Assembly: GCA_031763025.1 (NCBI GenBank)
Contig: JASSKH010000027.1
Coordinates: forward strand, 10,820,055-10,884,054
DNA from: Macrocystis pyrifera
Taxonomy: Eukaryota; Sar; Phaeophyceae; Laminariales; Laminariaceae
Length of the DNA: 64,000 bases
Reading direction: 5' to 3'
Made by a program: the position numbers and the translations under genes. Position 1 is the stretch's first letter. Each line of letters starts with the position of its first letter. The notes beneath the pieces are model-generated. The model saw only the letters and a list, made by a program, of their open reading frames with translations. It made no database searches and had not been told where the DNA came from. This document shows, piece after piece, positions 34,949 to 48,804 of this stretch.

Positions 34949-37900
34949 GTGAGTGAGGTCCAGCGAAGCGAGAGCGCCTTCGGCTTCGATCAGAATGGGT
35001 GTTATTGTGTTCCGGTGTGCCGTACTCACACGTACCAGGCGGTACTCAGAACGGGTTAACTGATGCGATACCGAAAAAAACGAAAACACTACCACTCTGT
35101 AGCCATATACATGTACCGTTTCGACTGAACATTAATGTACAACCTGTACTCATATTTCGGGACATATTGGTATAATTCATACCGGTATTAAATGATCGAC
35201 GGGAGGAACATACGAGTTCACGATTTCGATATACTTACTTAACACCATATATATGATATAAACAGCCGGTTTTCCTTTGAATAATTGAGAATTGAGTTCA
35301 CGATTTCGATGTACTTACTTGACATCATATATGTGATATAAACAGCCGGTTTTCCTTTGAATAATTGAGAATTGAGTTCACGATTTCGATATACTTACTT
35401 GACGTCATATATATGATATAAACAGCCGGTTTTCCTTTGAATAATTGAGAATTGCCTTTCCGGTGAGCAAAAACAACCGATATTTTCTTTTTTTTTTTTT
35501 TTTTTTTTCTTAGAATTATATTTTTCTCACAGATGAAACGTAACCTACTCTAGAACATGCTATACGTTCAATAATGATTATTATTACGGGGGTCTATAGT
35601 TAGCAGGACCTATGGCATACATAAAAACCTATATATTTTGCGTGTTTTTTACAAACAATATTTGGTCCTGTTAACTATGGACCCCCGTAATAAATAGGTA
35701 TCGATCCACAAAAAAAAACAAAAATCAAAATCATGCGTGACAGGCTCGTAAAACAGAGGGTACGTATTATTAATAGTATTTGGAGACGAGGCGCCTCGCC
35801 CATAAATCCCGATTTCCTTGGATCTTTGAAATCTCGAGACTGCCAATGCCGATTTTTTTTTTTTTTTTTTTTGTTGTGTTGTTGGTATCATCGACCGATG
35901 TCACAAATGACGACCTTTTGTTGCAGTGAAAACATTTTGACTGAGAGGGAAATACAACTCTTGACAAAATGGAAACCAGCATCTTCGATTCTCACTCTCA
36001 TCGGAGATCGATACCTGGTACCAGGTACCAGGTACCAGGTAGTCAATTAGGAAAATCGGCTGTTAACCCTTTTAGTACCGCAGTCCCGATTTGGGGACAA
36101 ACCAGTCTAATTCCAAGTGTTTTGTCCACAAAACGGGACTGCGGTACTAAAAGCGTTAACAGCGGTTGTTACATGATACATCGACTATTATAGTTCGTTC
36201 ACTATCAGCATCAAAAACACGGGCATGCCAGGGGATGAATGGACAAAATACGTTCGATACGATATGCCGAGTTTTCGATATTTCGAAATATCGAAAAACT
36301 TGATACGATATCCGAAACCACCAATAGAACGAACGAACGAACGGACGAACGAGAGGCAACTTCGAGGGCGGAAGGCGAGATAGCAAAAGCAGCGCCCCTG
36401 TCTCTTCTCTGAAGCAGTTCAGGAAATTATCTGCCCTGAAAGATGTATTGCTGTATGTAGATCATCATGGATTCTCTTTCCCGAAACTTGCGCTTCGTGC
36501 CCGGCCTGTATACAGCAGCAGTATAAGGAACCCCCCCCCCCCCCCCTCCCCGAAGCTGTGATATTGAAAATTTTCTCAAAGCTCATCTTTGCAAGCTGAA
36601 GTTTGGCGTGATAATTCGGTTGCGCATTCTACGGGTGTGTGGGTTTTCAATGCAGCAGTATATGGCAATCGTGTTGTTGGAACTAACAGCGTTATCTGCG
36701 TACACGCTCAGAGTTGTGCCGTGCAAGCACTGCTGACTGCCTGCACCCGCGCCCAGTACTCCGAAGGCGGTTTCCATGTATTTCTATGTTCTACTACTAT
36801 AGCCTCTGTGCTTGTAGCTTCCATCAAATATAGGTTTTCGCTCGAGGGCGTTATTTTCGATCATGGGTTGGGTTTTGTGGCAGAGGCGGAGTCTGCAGTT
36901 CCAGTACATGTTACGAGTTCTCACTATTAATAGAATTCAGAATGGATTCCGATCGGTTAGCCTCCCGTTTTGATTCCGTCCGTTTGTTGTCGTGATTTGT
37001 AAATTTGCTTATGTTTTCGACGAGTAGGCCCCGCCAGGGACACCGGAACCTGTCTCCCGCAAGACGACAAAGCCGACCAGCCGGGCCGCAAGAAGCAGCT
37101 GGAGAAGAAGCAGGAGGACTACAAGTGGAGCACGTCGGTAAGAATCGACTGAACGACTGACTGTCCGCGACGGACCGACAGGCAGACTGACTGAATGACT
37201 TACTGACCGACAGACCGACATATCGACCGACCGACCGACGGACTGACCTACGAACCGGCCTTTGGACAGACCTACGGACCGACGAACCGACGGATTATCT
37301 GACTGCCTCACTGAATTACCGAGTGGCCGAAGGGCCGACAGACCGACGGGCCGACTTACGGACCGACGGACTGACGGACTGACGGACTGGCTGACTAAGT
37401 GAATAAATTAATATCAGAATGACCGACCGACCGACCGACTTACCTACCGATCTACAGATGTCCAGTGCGACTGCTCCGTCCATTCAGTATTAGTCCGGTC
37501 CCTCCGTTGTTGACTTTTTTCTTGTTCGCTTGGGGTCAAAACGTGGTGTAAATTAAGTCTTGCGCTGCTGGGGGCCACGGAAACGAACTACTTTAACGCA
37601 GCAGCGATCACTCTCTCGCCTTCATGGTGCTGCCCCGGCCCCAAGTGCTTTGTCCCTGCAATCGCAGTTGCGAGGCGGTGGTGCAAATGGTAGTGATATC
37701 TCAACGAACAACTGACCGCCCCGTTCTACCCGCGTGCTTGTTCTGGCCCTGTTATCGCGATGCTGTGCGGTGCAAATTGGGCCTATCAACGATAACACCA
37801 ACCACACCTCGGACAGACAGATCCTGATCTGTGCTGTAGATGATCTAGTTCATCTCCTGCAGTTGTGAGAGATTGTGCAGGGTCTGCATAGTACAGATCC

Positions 37901-40900
37901 ATCCCAGAAAACATGTGCTAGATCATGCAGACATCACGGGTCCCACCCAACAACATGAGCTGGATAATACAAGATCAGGAGTAGAGCTTTTGCTGAAAGA
38001 TCTAGATTATCAAGTGGGAATCGGTGATATTTCCGGCGTGTACGTACAACCTTTTCATAAGTGCACACAAACTTCGGGGGCAAACGACTTTGGAGATTAT
38101 TAGAGTGGTTGTGGTATTTGCCGCGTGGCAAAAGGGAGTGACTGACAGCTCGGTTTTTTTCCCCTTTCCTTTCCTCTCCCCTCGTCCATCTCGTCGGGCT
38201 CTTGCGGTTTTCGGTCTTTGTTGCACCTGCGAATCGGTTTTGGATATATATATATATATATTCGTTCTCACTGGACACGGAAAGGGCATCCCCGTCGGCA
38301 CCCCGTACCTGGAAGGCTTTCCTCCGGGCGAGGAGTTCCCGAAGGTGACCTGGATCGCTCAGCTCGTCGGCGCGCTCCTCAGTATCTCGGTCGGCACTTT
38401 CAGGTGATGGGTACTTCCATACTTTTTTCATTCGCTCGTTTCGTTGTCGAGGCTTGAAGCCCCACCTCTTTAGTCTATACAGTCTATTATAGCCCCCTTC
38501 AGGTCTTTTCATTCTCTCACTTTTGGTAGGGGGTCAACAAATCGGAGTTATTAGTTTTTTTTTTTTTTTTTTTTTCGATCCTAGTGCTGAGTGTTGTAAA
38601 GGTCGGCATGTTTTCGTACTCGTGGGTTCGAATCCCACGGTGGTCACGAATGTAGATCCTGTGCTCGTCGTTGGTACCGATGTAGCCGCGGAGACGTCGC
38701 AGTGTAGAAAACGCGGAGAAGCCGCCATGGTGAGGTCGCGAGGCGAGGGTCCTTTGTAGCCGTCGTTGCGGCCGACGTAAGCCGAGCAGAGTTCTTCGTC
38801 GATATTTAGCAAGGAGATGCTAGACCTAGTCCGACTCGGTGGGGAGGACTTTTCGTCCCCCGCGGAGTCTTGCGGCGAAATAGTCTCCCGATAGCTATCT
38901 CCCGGGGACGGGTCAACGCCGTCAATGACGTGAGACTCCTAGTGACCCGAGATCTGATATTGCTTGACCGGTGACGTGTCCTTCCGAGCGTGCGTGTTAC
39001 GAGATCTACGATAGGTATCTCCGACCCTGGCTTCCACAAGTAGCTGTATTTGTTTATTCATAGTTGGAAACCACGCGGTGCTCTGGGCTATTGCTGTCAA
39101 GCAGTAGCTGTATCTTTTCGGGAGTTGGAAACACCCAAAACACGATGCTTCAGCGTGCAGGGCGATTTGAGACCTATTCCGGAGACCAAGAAAACGGTTT
39201 GGGCGCTTCGGTAGGGTAAACGCCGGTAGCTCTCGGGGGGGTTTCGCGTTCTTTGTAGCTGAACGGAACCACCGTCCAGGTTTTCCGTTCTTTTTTTTTC
39301 GAACCACCGCACACTTGTCTCTTTTTGCATGCATTGAAAACGCATCGATAGCCGACGACATGCCCCTCGTGGCCCAGGCGAGGGCGGCGATGACATGCCC
39401 CCCAGGTTGCACCTAGTGACGGCGTCGGTGGAAACGTGATATGCAGGTAGATCCGCCGTGTCAAAACGTTTACATATAATATGCAAGGCGCTTCGCTCCG
39501 CGGGCGGCCTACGCCGCCCGCTACGCTCGCTCAGGAAGGAAACATCAAATTATGCGAAGCGGACAGAGGTCCATGATTGAATATTTTTTTTTTTTTGGCC
39601 CCTGTAGTTAGCTGCAAACTGGCGACTTGATAATGCCAAGAGTCCCGCCGCCATGCTTCAGGAGAAAACAGCTCGGACGCCACATATGCTTCGCGTCGCG
39701 GGCGGTTTTCCGCTACGCTCGCTCACACGTCGTACATACGTACATACCCCAGGCAGGGTACTTATTTTCTTCTTTCGGTATGCTCTGTGTCTGTGTACTC
39801 GTCGTATGTACGAAAGATAAAGCACAGAACGGCACAGCAACACAGCAAAAACAATGAAAATGAAACCGAAAATTTCTAAAAGAAAAAAATCCCCGTCCCT
39901 TTTCGTGTAATTAATAATTTACTACTTGAGTGGAACACCTTACACCAGTCAAAAAAGAAAAAATGAAAAAAAGAAATCTTACAGCAGAGCTTCTCTCTCA
40001 GCCCCGTTCGCCGCCCGCCCCTCTCGCGACCATCTCGCCACCGATTCAGTCCGGGTAAAGCTTCCCTCCCTCTCTTCCACAGTGAGCCCCGTCGCCCGCC
40101 TCGCGTGAAGCCCGGTGCTCACCGTGGACCTCGACGCAGGCTCGACAATGTTGGTGCTCATTCGGGATAACTCCCTCTTGTGACTCTCAGCCCGGTCGCA
40201 AAAATATGCACCACTTGAATATTATCTTACAATCCCGAACGAACCTTAAATACTCGTACGTACTCTATCCAAAATCACAAATGGAGGCCAGACAGAGCCT
40301 ATTGATGCATCCCTCGTGTCTCGAGGCACACGCGACGCCTAGGCACGAAAGCGGCGACCGCGCTCCTTGCAACTCCCCCTCTACTCGCCAGCATCCGCTG
40401 ACACCCGCGACGGTGCCGGGTTCGCCCGCGCAACCGTGCTCGGAGTACACGCACGCACACGAAACGAAAGAAGAAAAAAGGAAAGAAGGACTGAAAGTAC
40501 GACGAGAAATGGAGAAAACAAAGACTCGCTGGAACGGTCCGGCAACTAATAAACGGAGGCGATTCCCAAGTGGGAGCTCTGAGAGGCCAGGGATGTACCA
40601 ACCGAGCACGCTCAGAGGTTGAGATATCTATAAGCAGTTCTATATATATATATATTCGCTGGCAACATCAATGTTGATCTGCGATATGCCAGCTTAGGTC
40701 ACCACGAGGGTAACACCCCACTCCCCGAAGGGGAGCCTTGCGCAATATATACCAGGTACATGGTATGTATTTTATCCTCCGGCGTTGTGGTAAGAATAGA
40801 GCTTATGCGAGACACGTTCGGGTTGAAATTATGTGTATAGGATGCGAGGTTCAAAAATGGGGGCACCACATTTCGGGAAAGTTGTTTGTGACAGCCGGGG

Positions 40901-43900
40901 CGATGCTCTTCGGCTGATGAAATAGCTACCCAACATCGCTGGAAAACCAGTTTTGTTTCCATTATTTTTCGATATGTCCCCAAGACATGGCGTTGTTTAC
41001 CGGAGAAGACGTCTCGATATTTTTTGTCGAGATCAGGTTTTGACTCACTAATAGTATGGAGCTCCTCAAGCGAGGCGCTTCAGAAAACATTTACTGTGGG
41101 TGAACATCTATCGTAGCATACACCATCATCGACATCAACAGACAGACTTTGACGGACAGATACCCACCAAGCTATTGGGACGCACAGACACCAACACATG
41201 ACATGTGTGACGCCCACCCGCCAAGCTAATGGGACGCACAGAAACGAACACCCTAGGGACGCACTCGCGGGGGAAGCAACCCACCCGGCCCCTGCTGTGA
41301 CGTTCACCCTTCCACGCTACTGGGACGTAGGCACACATGCCGACTACATTTGTGATGGCACACGCGGTCGGTGCATCGTGACGCAGAGGCGATCGAAGCG
41401 AGTCTTTGGCACACGGGCAGTGGGTATTGGGACGCGCAGACGTCCATCACAGTGCTGCGACGCAGCCGTCATGGTTGCATAACGTTACGCGCTTCTCTTT
41501 CGCCCGCTGTTGGTGTGGAAACCCCCGCCCGCTCTGGCAGTCCGAAGGGCAGAACGGGGTCCCACATCTGATGAACATGTCATGCACGCATGAGTTATCG
41601 TGTAGTTTTGCAAGTATTTATGTATAGATATATGTTTCGATATTTCGATATTTTAAGTAACTTTGATCTTTTGATATATATATATGTCGATGTGCTGGTG
41701 TTGTGATGCTGTGATGTCGTGATGTTGTGATGTTGTGATACTCGTAGTGTTGGCACGGGTCTATGGTCGTACGACTGCGGCCATGCATGATAATGACTAC
41801 ACCCCTCCCCCTCTCCCCTCTCGATGTGCCGCCGCATCTGCCGCTATCGAAATGCCCCGAAGGGGGACGCTAGGTGCCGGAGAGATCGTGGAGGCCCTGT
41901 CCAGCCTTGACAGAGCGAAAACCTTCGTCAACAGGGTGTCAAACCTCGTCAAGGCTAACCCCCCGGCCAGGGAGAGGGTGAGCGTGAGGATTCGTTTTTT
42001 GGCGAAAGAGTTGTATTGTAGGCATTTGTGTTTGCGAAAAGGTCAGCGGTGATTGACGCTGCGCTGTCGAGAGTGAGCGCGAAGAAAGAGCGGTTGCTGG
42101 TGGAAGAGTTTGTGTTGGCGATGGTGTCGTCGACGTTTCGGGCATCGGCGGTGCTTCGTACCAAGCGTGTCCCAAATTGAAAGAAAATTTTGTGTTGTAT
42201 ATTTTTATACGAACGGTCCACATATTTAAGGGCATATTAGTACATGGTAAGCTGTGCTTTCGGAGCGTGGTCGGCTTGCGCCATATATACCTATGTATAT
42301 GTATCGCGCGTGCATGATGTTTTGCGACGTGATCAGTGCTTCGTACCGATCTGTCCCATCATAGAAGGAAGTTTTGTATGAAACGGTAGTACAAATTGAA
42401 AAGCGGGAAGCGCGAGATCGCGAGTCAGCAAGAGATCGCGAGTCAGCAATATCAGATGAAACTCGATCAGCAGTGGGAATGGTGAATGAACCCTATGCGC
42501 GACAAAAATGAAGGCATGTTTATGCCGGGGAGGGAGAAGGGACGACACTTGTTACCATGGCGTGTCCAGAAGCTGGAAAGTAAAGCGATGATCCGGGTGA
42601 AGCAAAAAAGCAAGAACGATACGTACCCCGCTTTTTGTAGTCCCAGGCAGAAGGGGGTGTACTAAAATCAAGTAAAACAAAACGTAACAACATGGTTTTC
42701 ATTTTTGACTAAAAAAAAACCCAACCCGCTAGTTTGTTTTCAATTCCGACATGGTGGCGAGTGTGGCTCCGTTTTTTTTAAAAAAATTTTTTTTTCGTGG
42801 AACCCCTGGATGATTTTAGAAAAAAGAAAAAAGTAATATAAAAAAGGGTCCTTTTATTTAGGGGGAGAATGGTGCATAATAAGCGTTTTTTTTATTCCCC
42901 GGTTCCGTGAGTGCAATTGGCGTTTATGTCAGCCGAGGGTTCTCCACTACACTGTCGAACGACCCACGGGATTTTTTTCGCCTTTTTTTTTTCTAATGCA
43001 CTTACTTCTTCGAGCTGTTTTGCTTATTTATTTACGTACCATGTACGTTTTTTTTTTTTTTTTTTTTCACTTTTTTTTATGTAGGGGGAAAGTTACAGGT
43101 ACGTTGAATTTTGTACGTCAAGAACTTTGATGGAATTAAAGAACTATCAATAGCTGGTTCCGTGCAAAAAAGTACGCAGGGTATGTCACTCCCTTCGACA
43201 GTCATGTACTCGGTGTATTTCACGACCTATCCTTCCGTGCTCGAGCGCTGAACTGCCAGAAAGCTAGCTGCGACGAAATCAGTCTTGGGGTTACCACGGC
43301 GATTTTGGGGGAAATATTAGTTATTCCAGTTTTTTTTTTTTTTTTCGTGCCCACGTTCTCTTGCGATAGCGACCATTTTTGGTGTTACGGTAGGTAGGTA
43401 TAATCGTAAAAAAAACTAAAAATGACACGCCACTTTTTTTTCGGAGTCCAAGACAAGAGGGTATACCAAAAACAACGTACACACACGTATTTTCAATAAC
43501 AAGCCATTTTTTGCAAAAAAAAAATGTCCGAAAAATCTCTCGGCGTTCTGGTTCGTTTCTCATTCTGACCTTGAGAAGAAATGTGTCAAAAAAGGTCGGG
43601 TTTTTTTTGTCTCTTTTTTTTTCGTGTACTCTCGTTGGAGGCTGAGTTTTGTTTTGTTTTCCCGTCTGTCTGCTGCGTGCTCGATATTCACTCACTTTCA
43701 GGCGATCGACATTGAGGACTACGAGGAGCTGCACGCCTTCCCCGTCAGAAACCCCGACTCCATGTATGACTTCGAAGACGATGACACTTTTTCGCGCGCC
43801 TCCGCCTGCAGGGTAAGGATTTTCAAGGGGGGGGCGTACTCATCAGTTGCTTGCCTCGGTAACTGGACCATCGACCACGCACTCCTTTCGAAGCGGAGCA

Positions 43901-46900
43901 CCGTTTCCCTACTCTTCTTATTAATCGAAACGCCCCCAACATTTGGACGCTCATCTCGTTTTTTTTCCATACTGAAGTATAACCTGTATTACAGTACGTT
44001 GCAGGGTTTGCCTACCTTGTTATCCCCTTCCTTTTTTTGCCTTTGGTGGCCACCGTCTATCTCCACACACCGCGGTACATGCTTCTTATCATATCGTACA
44101 CCACTCTGGGCGGAAACACAAGGAGCGCTTATACAGAAATATGAAGACTCAACGGACCTAATATTTTCCGGCCATCGTGGTGTTACGCAAGGTGGCACAC
44201 CCACCCCCTGGAGTGATTTTCCGAGCCGGCTTTTTCCAAAGCATGCCTTGGGGGGGGCACATACCACGAAAACGGTGGCCTAAATCGGAAATATCACGTC
44301 GCGGTCTTTCCCGTAGACGCGTTCATCGCTTCGGGGTTTTTTATTAACACTCTTCCCGTTGTTATAACGTACGAGCAAAATCAGTTTTTTTTTTTTTTTT
44401 TTCGAGGGGGTTTGTCACCTCGCGTGTGGTACGTACGGTATATAACGCTTTGGACGGAAATGTATGGACGGTTTGGTATTCATATCAATGGTTAAAATGT
44501 TCCTATATTTTCGTCCAGAGCGGTACTGACGTTATTAATAGATGATGTCGATATTGATTTGACATTCGTATTCCGAACTTATCTCCATACACTCCGTATC
44601 CTGCTATGCGTAATCTGATACCAGGTACCAGTATATACCGCTTAGGTTTCCTTGTTTCGTCGCTAAAATGTGTGTGGCTTCCACGAGCACGGTGCGGCCC
44701 GGTGGCGACGAGACGAGCTTCCGCTCAAGGAGAAGGCTGACAGTTTCTGACGCGCTTGACCAATCTGTCTTTTCTTCGTCTCCCCCTTCGCGCGTTTGCC
44801 GTGCCGTGTTTATGTTGTGTCGTGTTGTGTTTTGCTGTGCTCTGTTGTGTTGTGTTGCGGTGCTACTTTGTGCCTGCGTTTGGTTTTTCATTCCGGGCGG
44901 GCGGGCGGGCGGGCGGGCGGGCGGACGGGCGTGCGTGCAACGAGCAGGCGCCAACTGCGTTGTGATCGAGAAGTGCACACAGGCCACCCGCGCCAAGCTG
45001 AAAGTGTTGGACAGCGACCCTGCCTACAAGGTGAGAGAGCGGGCGTGCCCCAATAGCCAAATAGTATAGACGGCATACATCGTGTCACACCGTCACGTTG
45101 CCTGGAATCATCGCGATGTCGCATTGCGTCGTCGCGGTAAGACCACGTGGTACGAGCGCAAGCAAGCAAGGCCGCTCCGCGAAAGAAAGCGGGGTTCCGC
45201 TTCTCCGAAGCGGGGAGCGCGGCGCCGAAGACGGCCGAGTCCATCGCGTTGTCTCGAGCAAGGCGTCATCGCCATGCGCGAGTACCGTAAAGGACCAGAT
45301 AGTAGCGGTCCGTGTTCACGGCACGCGTACAGGACCCGCGATGGTTGACTGAAGTGCCTTCAGGTGGTCGCCAATAAGCCGCGGTTGGCGTGGGGTAGGC
45401 GTGAAAAACCACCACTTGTGCGTTTCTCGACGACTCCGTTGTCGGCGATGCTGTGCCTGATGTTGTGTTTTGTACAGCAGTAGTGTTTTCTTTACTTATC
45501 GATGGGGGTGGACGTTTTGTCTAGTGTTGATGTTGCCTTGGTTGCGTCGTGGTGGTGCTCTTTTGCTCTTTGCCTTTCACCCTATTAGTTGTCGTGCTTT
45601 CTCACCGACACCCCCGTTCCCTGCCTGCACACACCATGTGCGGACGATGGACCCGAGCGCGCCGTCGATGCAACCGTACACTGAAACAGACCTCAAACAC
45701 CGAAATATATATCCAAACTCGCCATTCTGTTCACCCCCCTCCCCCCTTTCTACGCACTCACCTGTGTTGCATTACCCACAGAAAATACTATTTTTGGCCG
45801 ATTCTACAATCAAATAAATGCCTGCAAGCACCTCTACGTCCGTTTATTTCCTTGCCGATATATCTCGTAATTCTGCTCGAGCTCATAAACTTTTCCATTG
45901 ATCCAATATTTTGGCAAGGCGGATGTGGGCTCCTTAGTTTACTCCCATGACGGTGGCAAAGCGGCAGCAGTTTCCGCGCCCTGCTTCCAGTCGGACCTCG
46001 TCGCCGAAGTTTGAAAATGGGTAAACCATATGGCCCCAGGCGTTTGAACTTGATTTTCTTGTACTGGAGCCAAGCATATTTTTGGCCGCTGTAGAAGAAT
46101 AGTCTCGTATCATGCTCGTACTAGTTTGCTTGGTAATTTTAGTATCGATATTTAATGATTTTTTGGTAGATCTCAGCACGGCAGCAGAAGCTTAGCACAT
46201 GGTCCGTCGCTCTGCCGTTGCTCTTCCCCAGGATACAGTAGCTGCTGTATTATTACGGGGGTCCATAGTTAACGGGACCAAATTTTGTTGGTAAAAGTAG
46301 GCAAATATATAGGTTTTTATGAACACCATAGGTCCTGTTAACTATGGACCCCCGTAATAGTAAGGCCAGCACGTACCACGTGCTTGCGTATGCGTCGGGA
46401 CAGAAACCGGAGTTCTTTGGCGTGTTTCGACTGTCGGCACAAGCGAGAGCAGGATGATAGCCGTTTTGTTGCATGTTTTGGGTGTTTTTTTAGGCACCAT
46501 TCTCAGGTCGATCGTGGCAGCTGGAGGTTCGATCCCTAATTTCGCAACGCGGAAATGACATGGCTGGCTGTGTGCGAGCACACAGACGGAAATCTGGTAA
46601 ATTTCGTCAAGGTCTTCGAGTCGGACCTCGGCCGTGAAAATGGCCTAATCGGGCGGCGCAATTGCCTCGACCGAAACTGCCGTTTTGCTTGAAGCTGCGG
46701 TGAACCGAATTGATCCAACCCTAGGACGGCCAAGCGGCAACCAGCCACAGAACAGACCCTGCCATGACTTGATTGAGTTCTTCTGAGCGTCGTGTGTCAT
46801 TTGGAGGCTTCAGTGGGCAGCACGGCGACCGTGAAGAGTGCCTTAAAAGGCACTGTGTAGGGCTGATCTCTTGCCGAACGAACCCCGGTCTCAATAATAT

Positions 46901-48754
46901 TCGTGTTTTTTTAGTGCACCTGAGAAAACATTTTGTGGGCAATGCAACACCGGTGACTCACAGCTGCATACGCACCTCCATCCCGTTTTCCCCAGCGCCC
47001 CCTACCAAAAATTCCCCCTTCTCTACTTGTCCAGTCGGTATTTATGTATTTGTTTCATTTCCTGCCCCCGGCCATGCGTGTCATGAGTATCCCCCCTCCC
47101 CGTTTCGCGCACGCACTCGCGCACGTCGTTGTCTTTAAGGCCCTCAAGACGAAGGTGGACTCGCTCATGAAGGCCGGAAAACTGTTCGTCGTCGACCACG
47201 AGCTGCTCGCGGTAAGAGGAAACCCTGCCGTACTGCTGTCGTACACGGCGTGCTGCCACCAGCAAGCTAGCTCTCCCTCCGTGGGTCGAACTCGGTGCTT
47301 GGGGGGGGGGGGGTGGTCGTTGTTTTTCGCTTTACGTGGCAAACATGTCATGTTGGAGCGTATGTGGGAGGTTTTGCTGGTGGGGATGTTCGTGGCAGAT
47401 GTCGAAAAGAAAACGGTCCTGCACTCCACGGGCCCAGGTCGGGTCGGTCGCGCGCCCGTGCGTACTCCTCGTCAGCTATATACGCCAGTTGGCCTTGCCG
47501 CAGGTGTAGGCTTTCTCGTATCGGGGCCGTTCCTAACGAACCAAAAAAATCACGATTCGTGACTTTTAGGCAAGACGAAAGAGCACGATCCGTGACGTTT
47601 TCAGTTTTGACGAAAAAGGTGAAAGACGTCACGTTTCGTGATATTTTCAAACTGTAAAAAATCCGATCTTTCAAAACCAACGGTTTTTGGCGAGTGGAGT
47701 CAACTCTCGCGAGCGGGAACATGGCCAGGCCATGCCGGGCCGGACCGACCGAGCCTCGCGCGGCCCGTGTTATATTTACAATCACGGACTGAAGCCTGAC
47801 CCAGCCTGCGAGGTTCCAGTCTTACCCACTGTCGGCCAAACCCGGTCCACGACATTCCAATCTCACAGCCGTCTGTCCGTCCTGGACCGTGAGATTTTGA
47901 GAACATTTTCTCTTTTTCTTCGAGCGGTGGCTCCTCCTCCTCGGATTTTCGAGGCCACAACGTGGTCGTTAGCCCGCGCCCAGAGGTGTCTTTGGGCAGC
48001 TAGCCGCCCGATGTCCACACGCGGCATCCGAAGCATAGTCTGCAATGCCTCTATACCGGCCTTAAGACCGTTGATGCGTGTTGGTTGCGTAGTGCCTTGA
48101 TTAGGCGTGTTTCGAGCCACGACTAAAGTCACGAATCGTGTTTTTGTTTTTTTTTCAGGGAAGAGATAAAAAATCGGCGTCATGAATCGAATTTTATGTT
48201 TATATTGCCATGATTGACGACAAAAAAACAGGATTCATGACAAAAAAAACTTGATTGGTGATTGTTTTCGTTAAAAGGTGCCCCCAGGTGAAGGTTTGGT
48301 GTGTCTCGGGGAGGTACGGCCTTCCTCGTGTGCATGAGCTGCCAGGCTTTCTTACGTAGGATTCCTCAAGAGCCCCCCCATCAGCACCCCCCCCCCCGCC
48401 CGTCCCTATCCTCCTTGGCCTCCTGCTCCCCCTGGTGTCTGTCCTCGTACCGACCGTGTTACGGTGATACAATGGCGTTTGTCTGCAGGGGATGGAAGCG
48501 ACGCCTGTGGACGGTTGGCCGAGGTACCTGACCCCGAGCATCGCGCTGTTCGAAGTGGTTAACGATGACTTGCTGCCTATCAGGCCCATCGCATTCAGGT
48601 GGCTGAACACGTATCTGCCGTGTGTTGGGTCCGCTAGTAGGAGTCCCTCTGTTTTTGTCAGTTGTTGGTGTTGTCGGTGTTGTTGTCGCGTCATTTAGGT
48701 AACGGGTTCTGCTGGTTGTACGTACGTACCACACACTCTGTCTGTTCTGCCTGT

Positions 48755-48804
<50 letters not shown>

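Larger units (their letters stand above)
34949..37027 (+). other. Lipoxygenase intron 1
   Basis: This 2.1-kb intron holds a three-unit 80-bp tandem repeat, an M1 copy, an M2 copy, a 17-base C run at 36531-36547 and a self-complementary GGTACC cluster near 36013-36039. A GAAC/GGAC run lies near 36327-36350. No further exon is seen. Confidence 0.7.
38404..41862 (+). other. Lipoxygenase intron 3
   Basis: This 3.5-kb intron carries a tRNA-like pseudogene, two GC-rich hairpins near 39.5 and 39.7 kb, a TA run near 40645, and a degenerate tandem repeat at 41155-41480 built on GGGACGCACAG. The tail of a SINE-like copy lies 45 bp before exon 4. No exon is seen. Confidence 0.65.

Noticed and set aside
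38574-38646. Functional tRNA gene
   Set aside because: Despite a perfect T arm, the acceptor and anticodon stems fail to pair and no convincing anticodon loop forms.
46500-46560. B-box-like GGTTCGATCCC in intron 6
   Set aside because: No A box or tRNA-like fold is visible around it, so it is probably chance.
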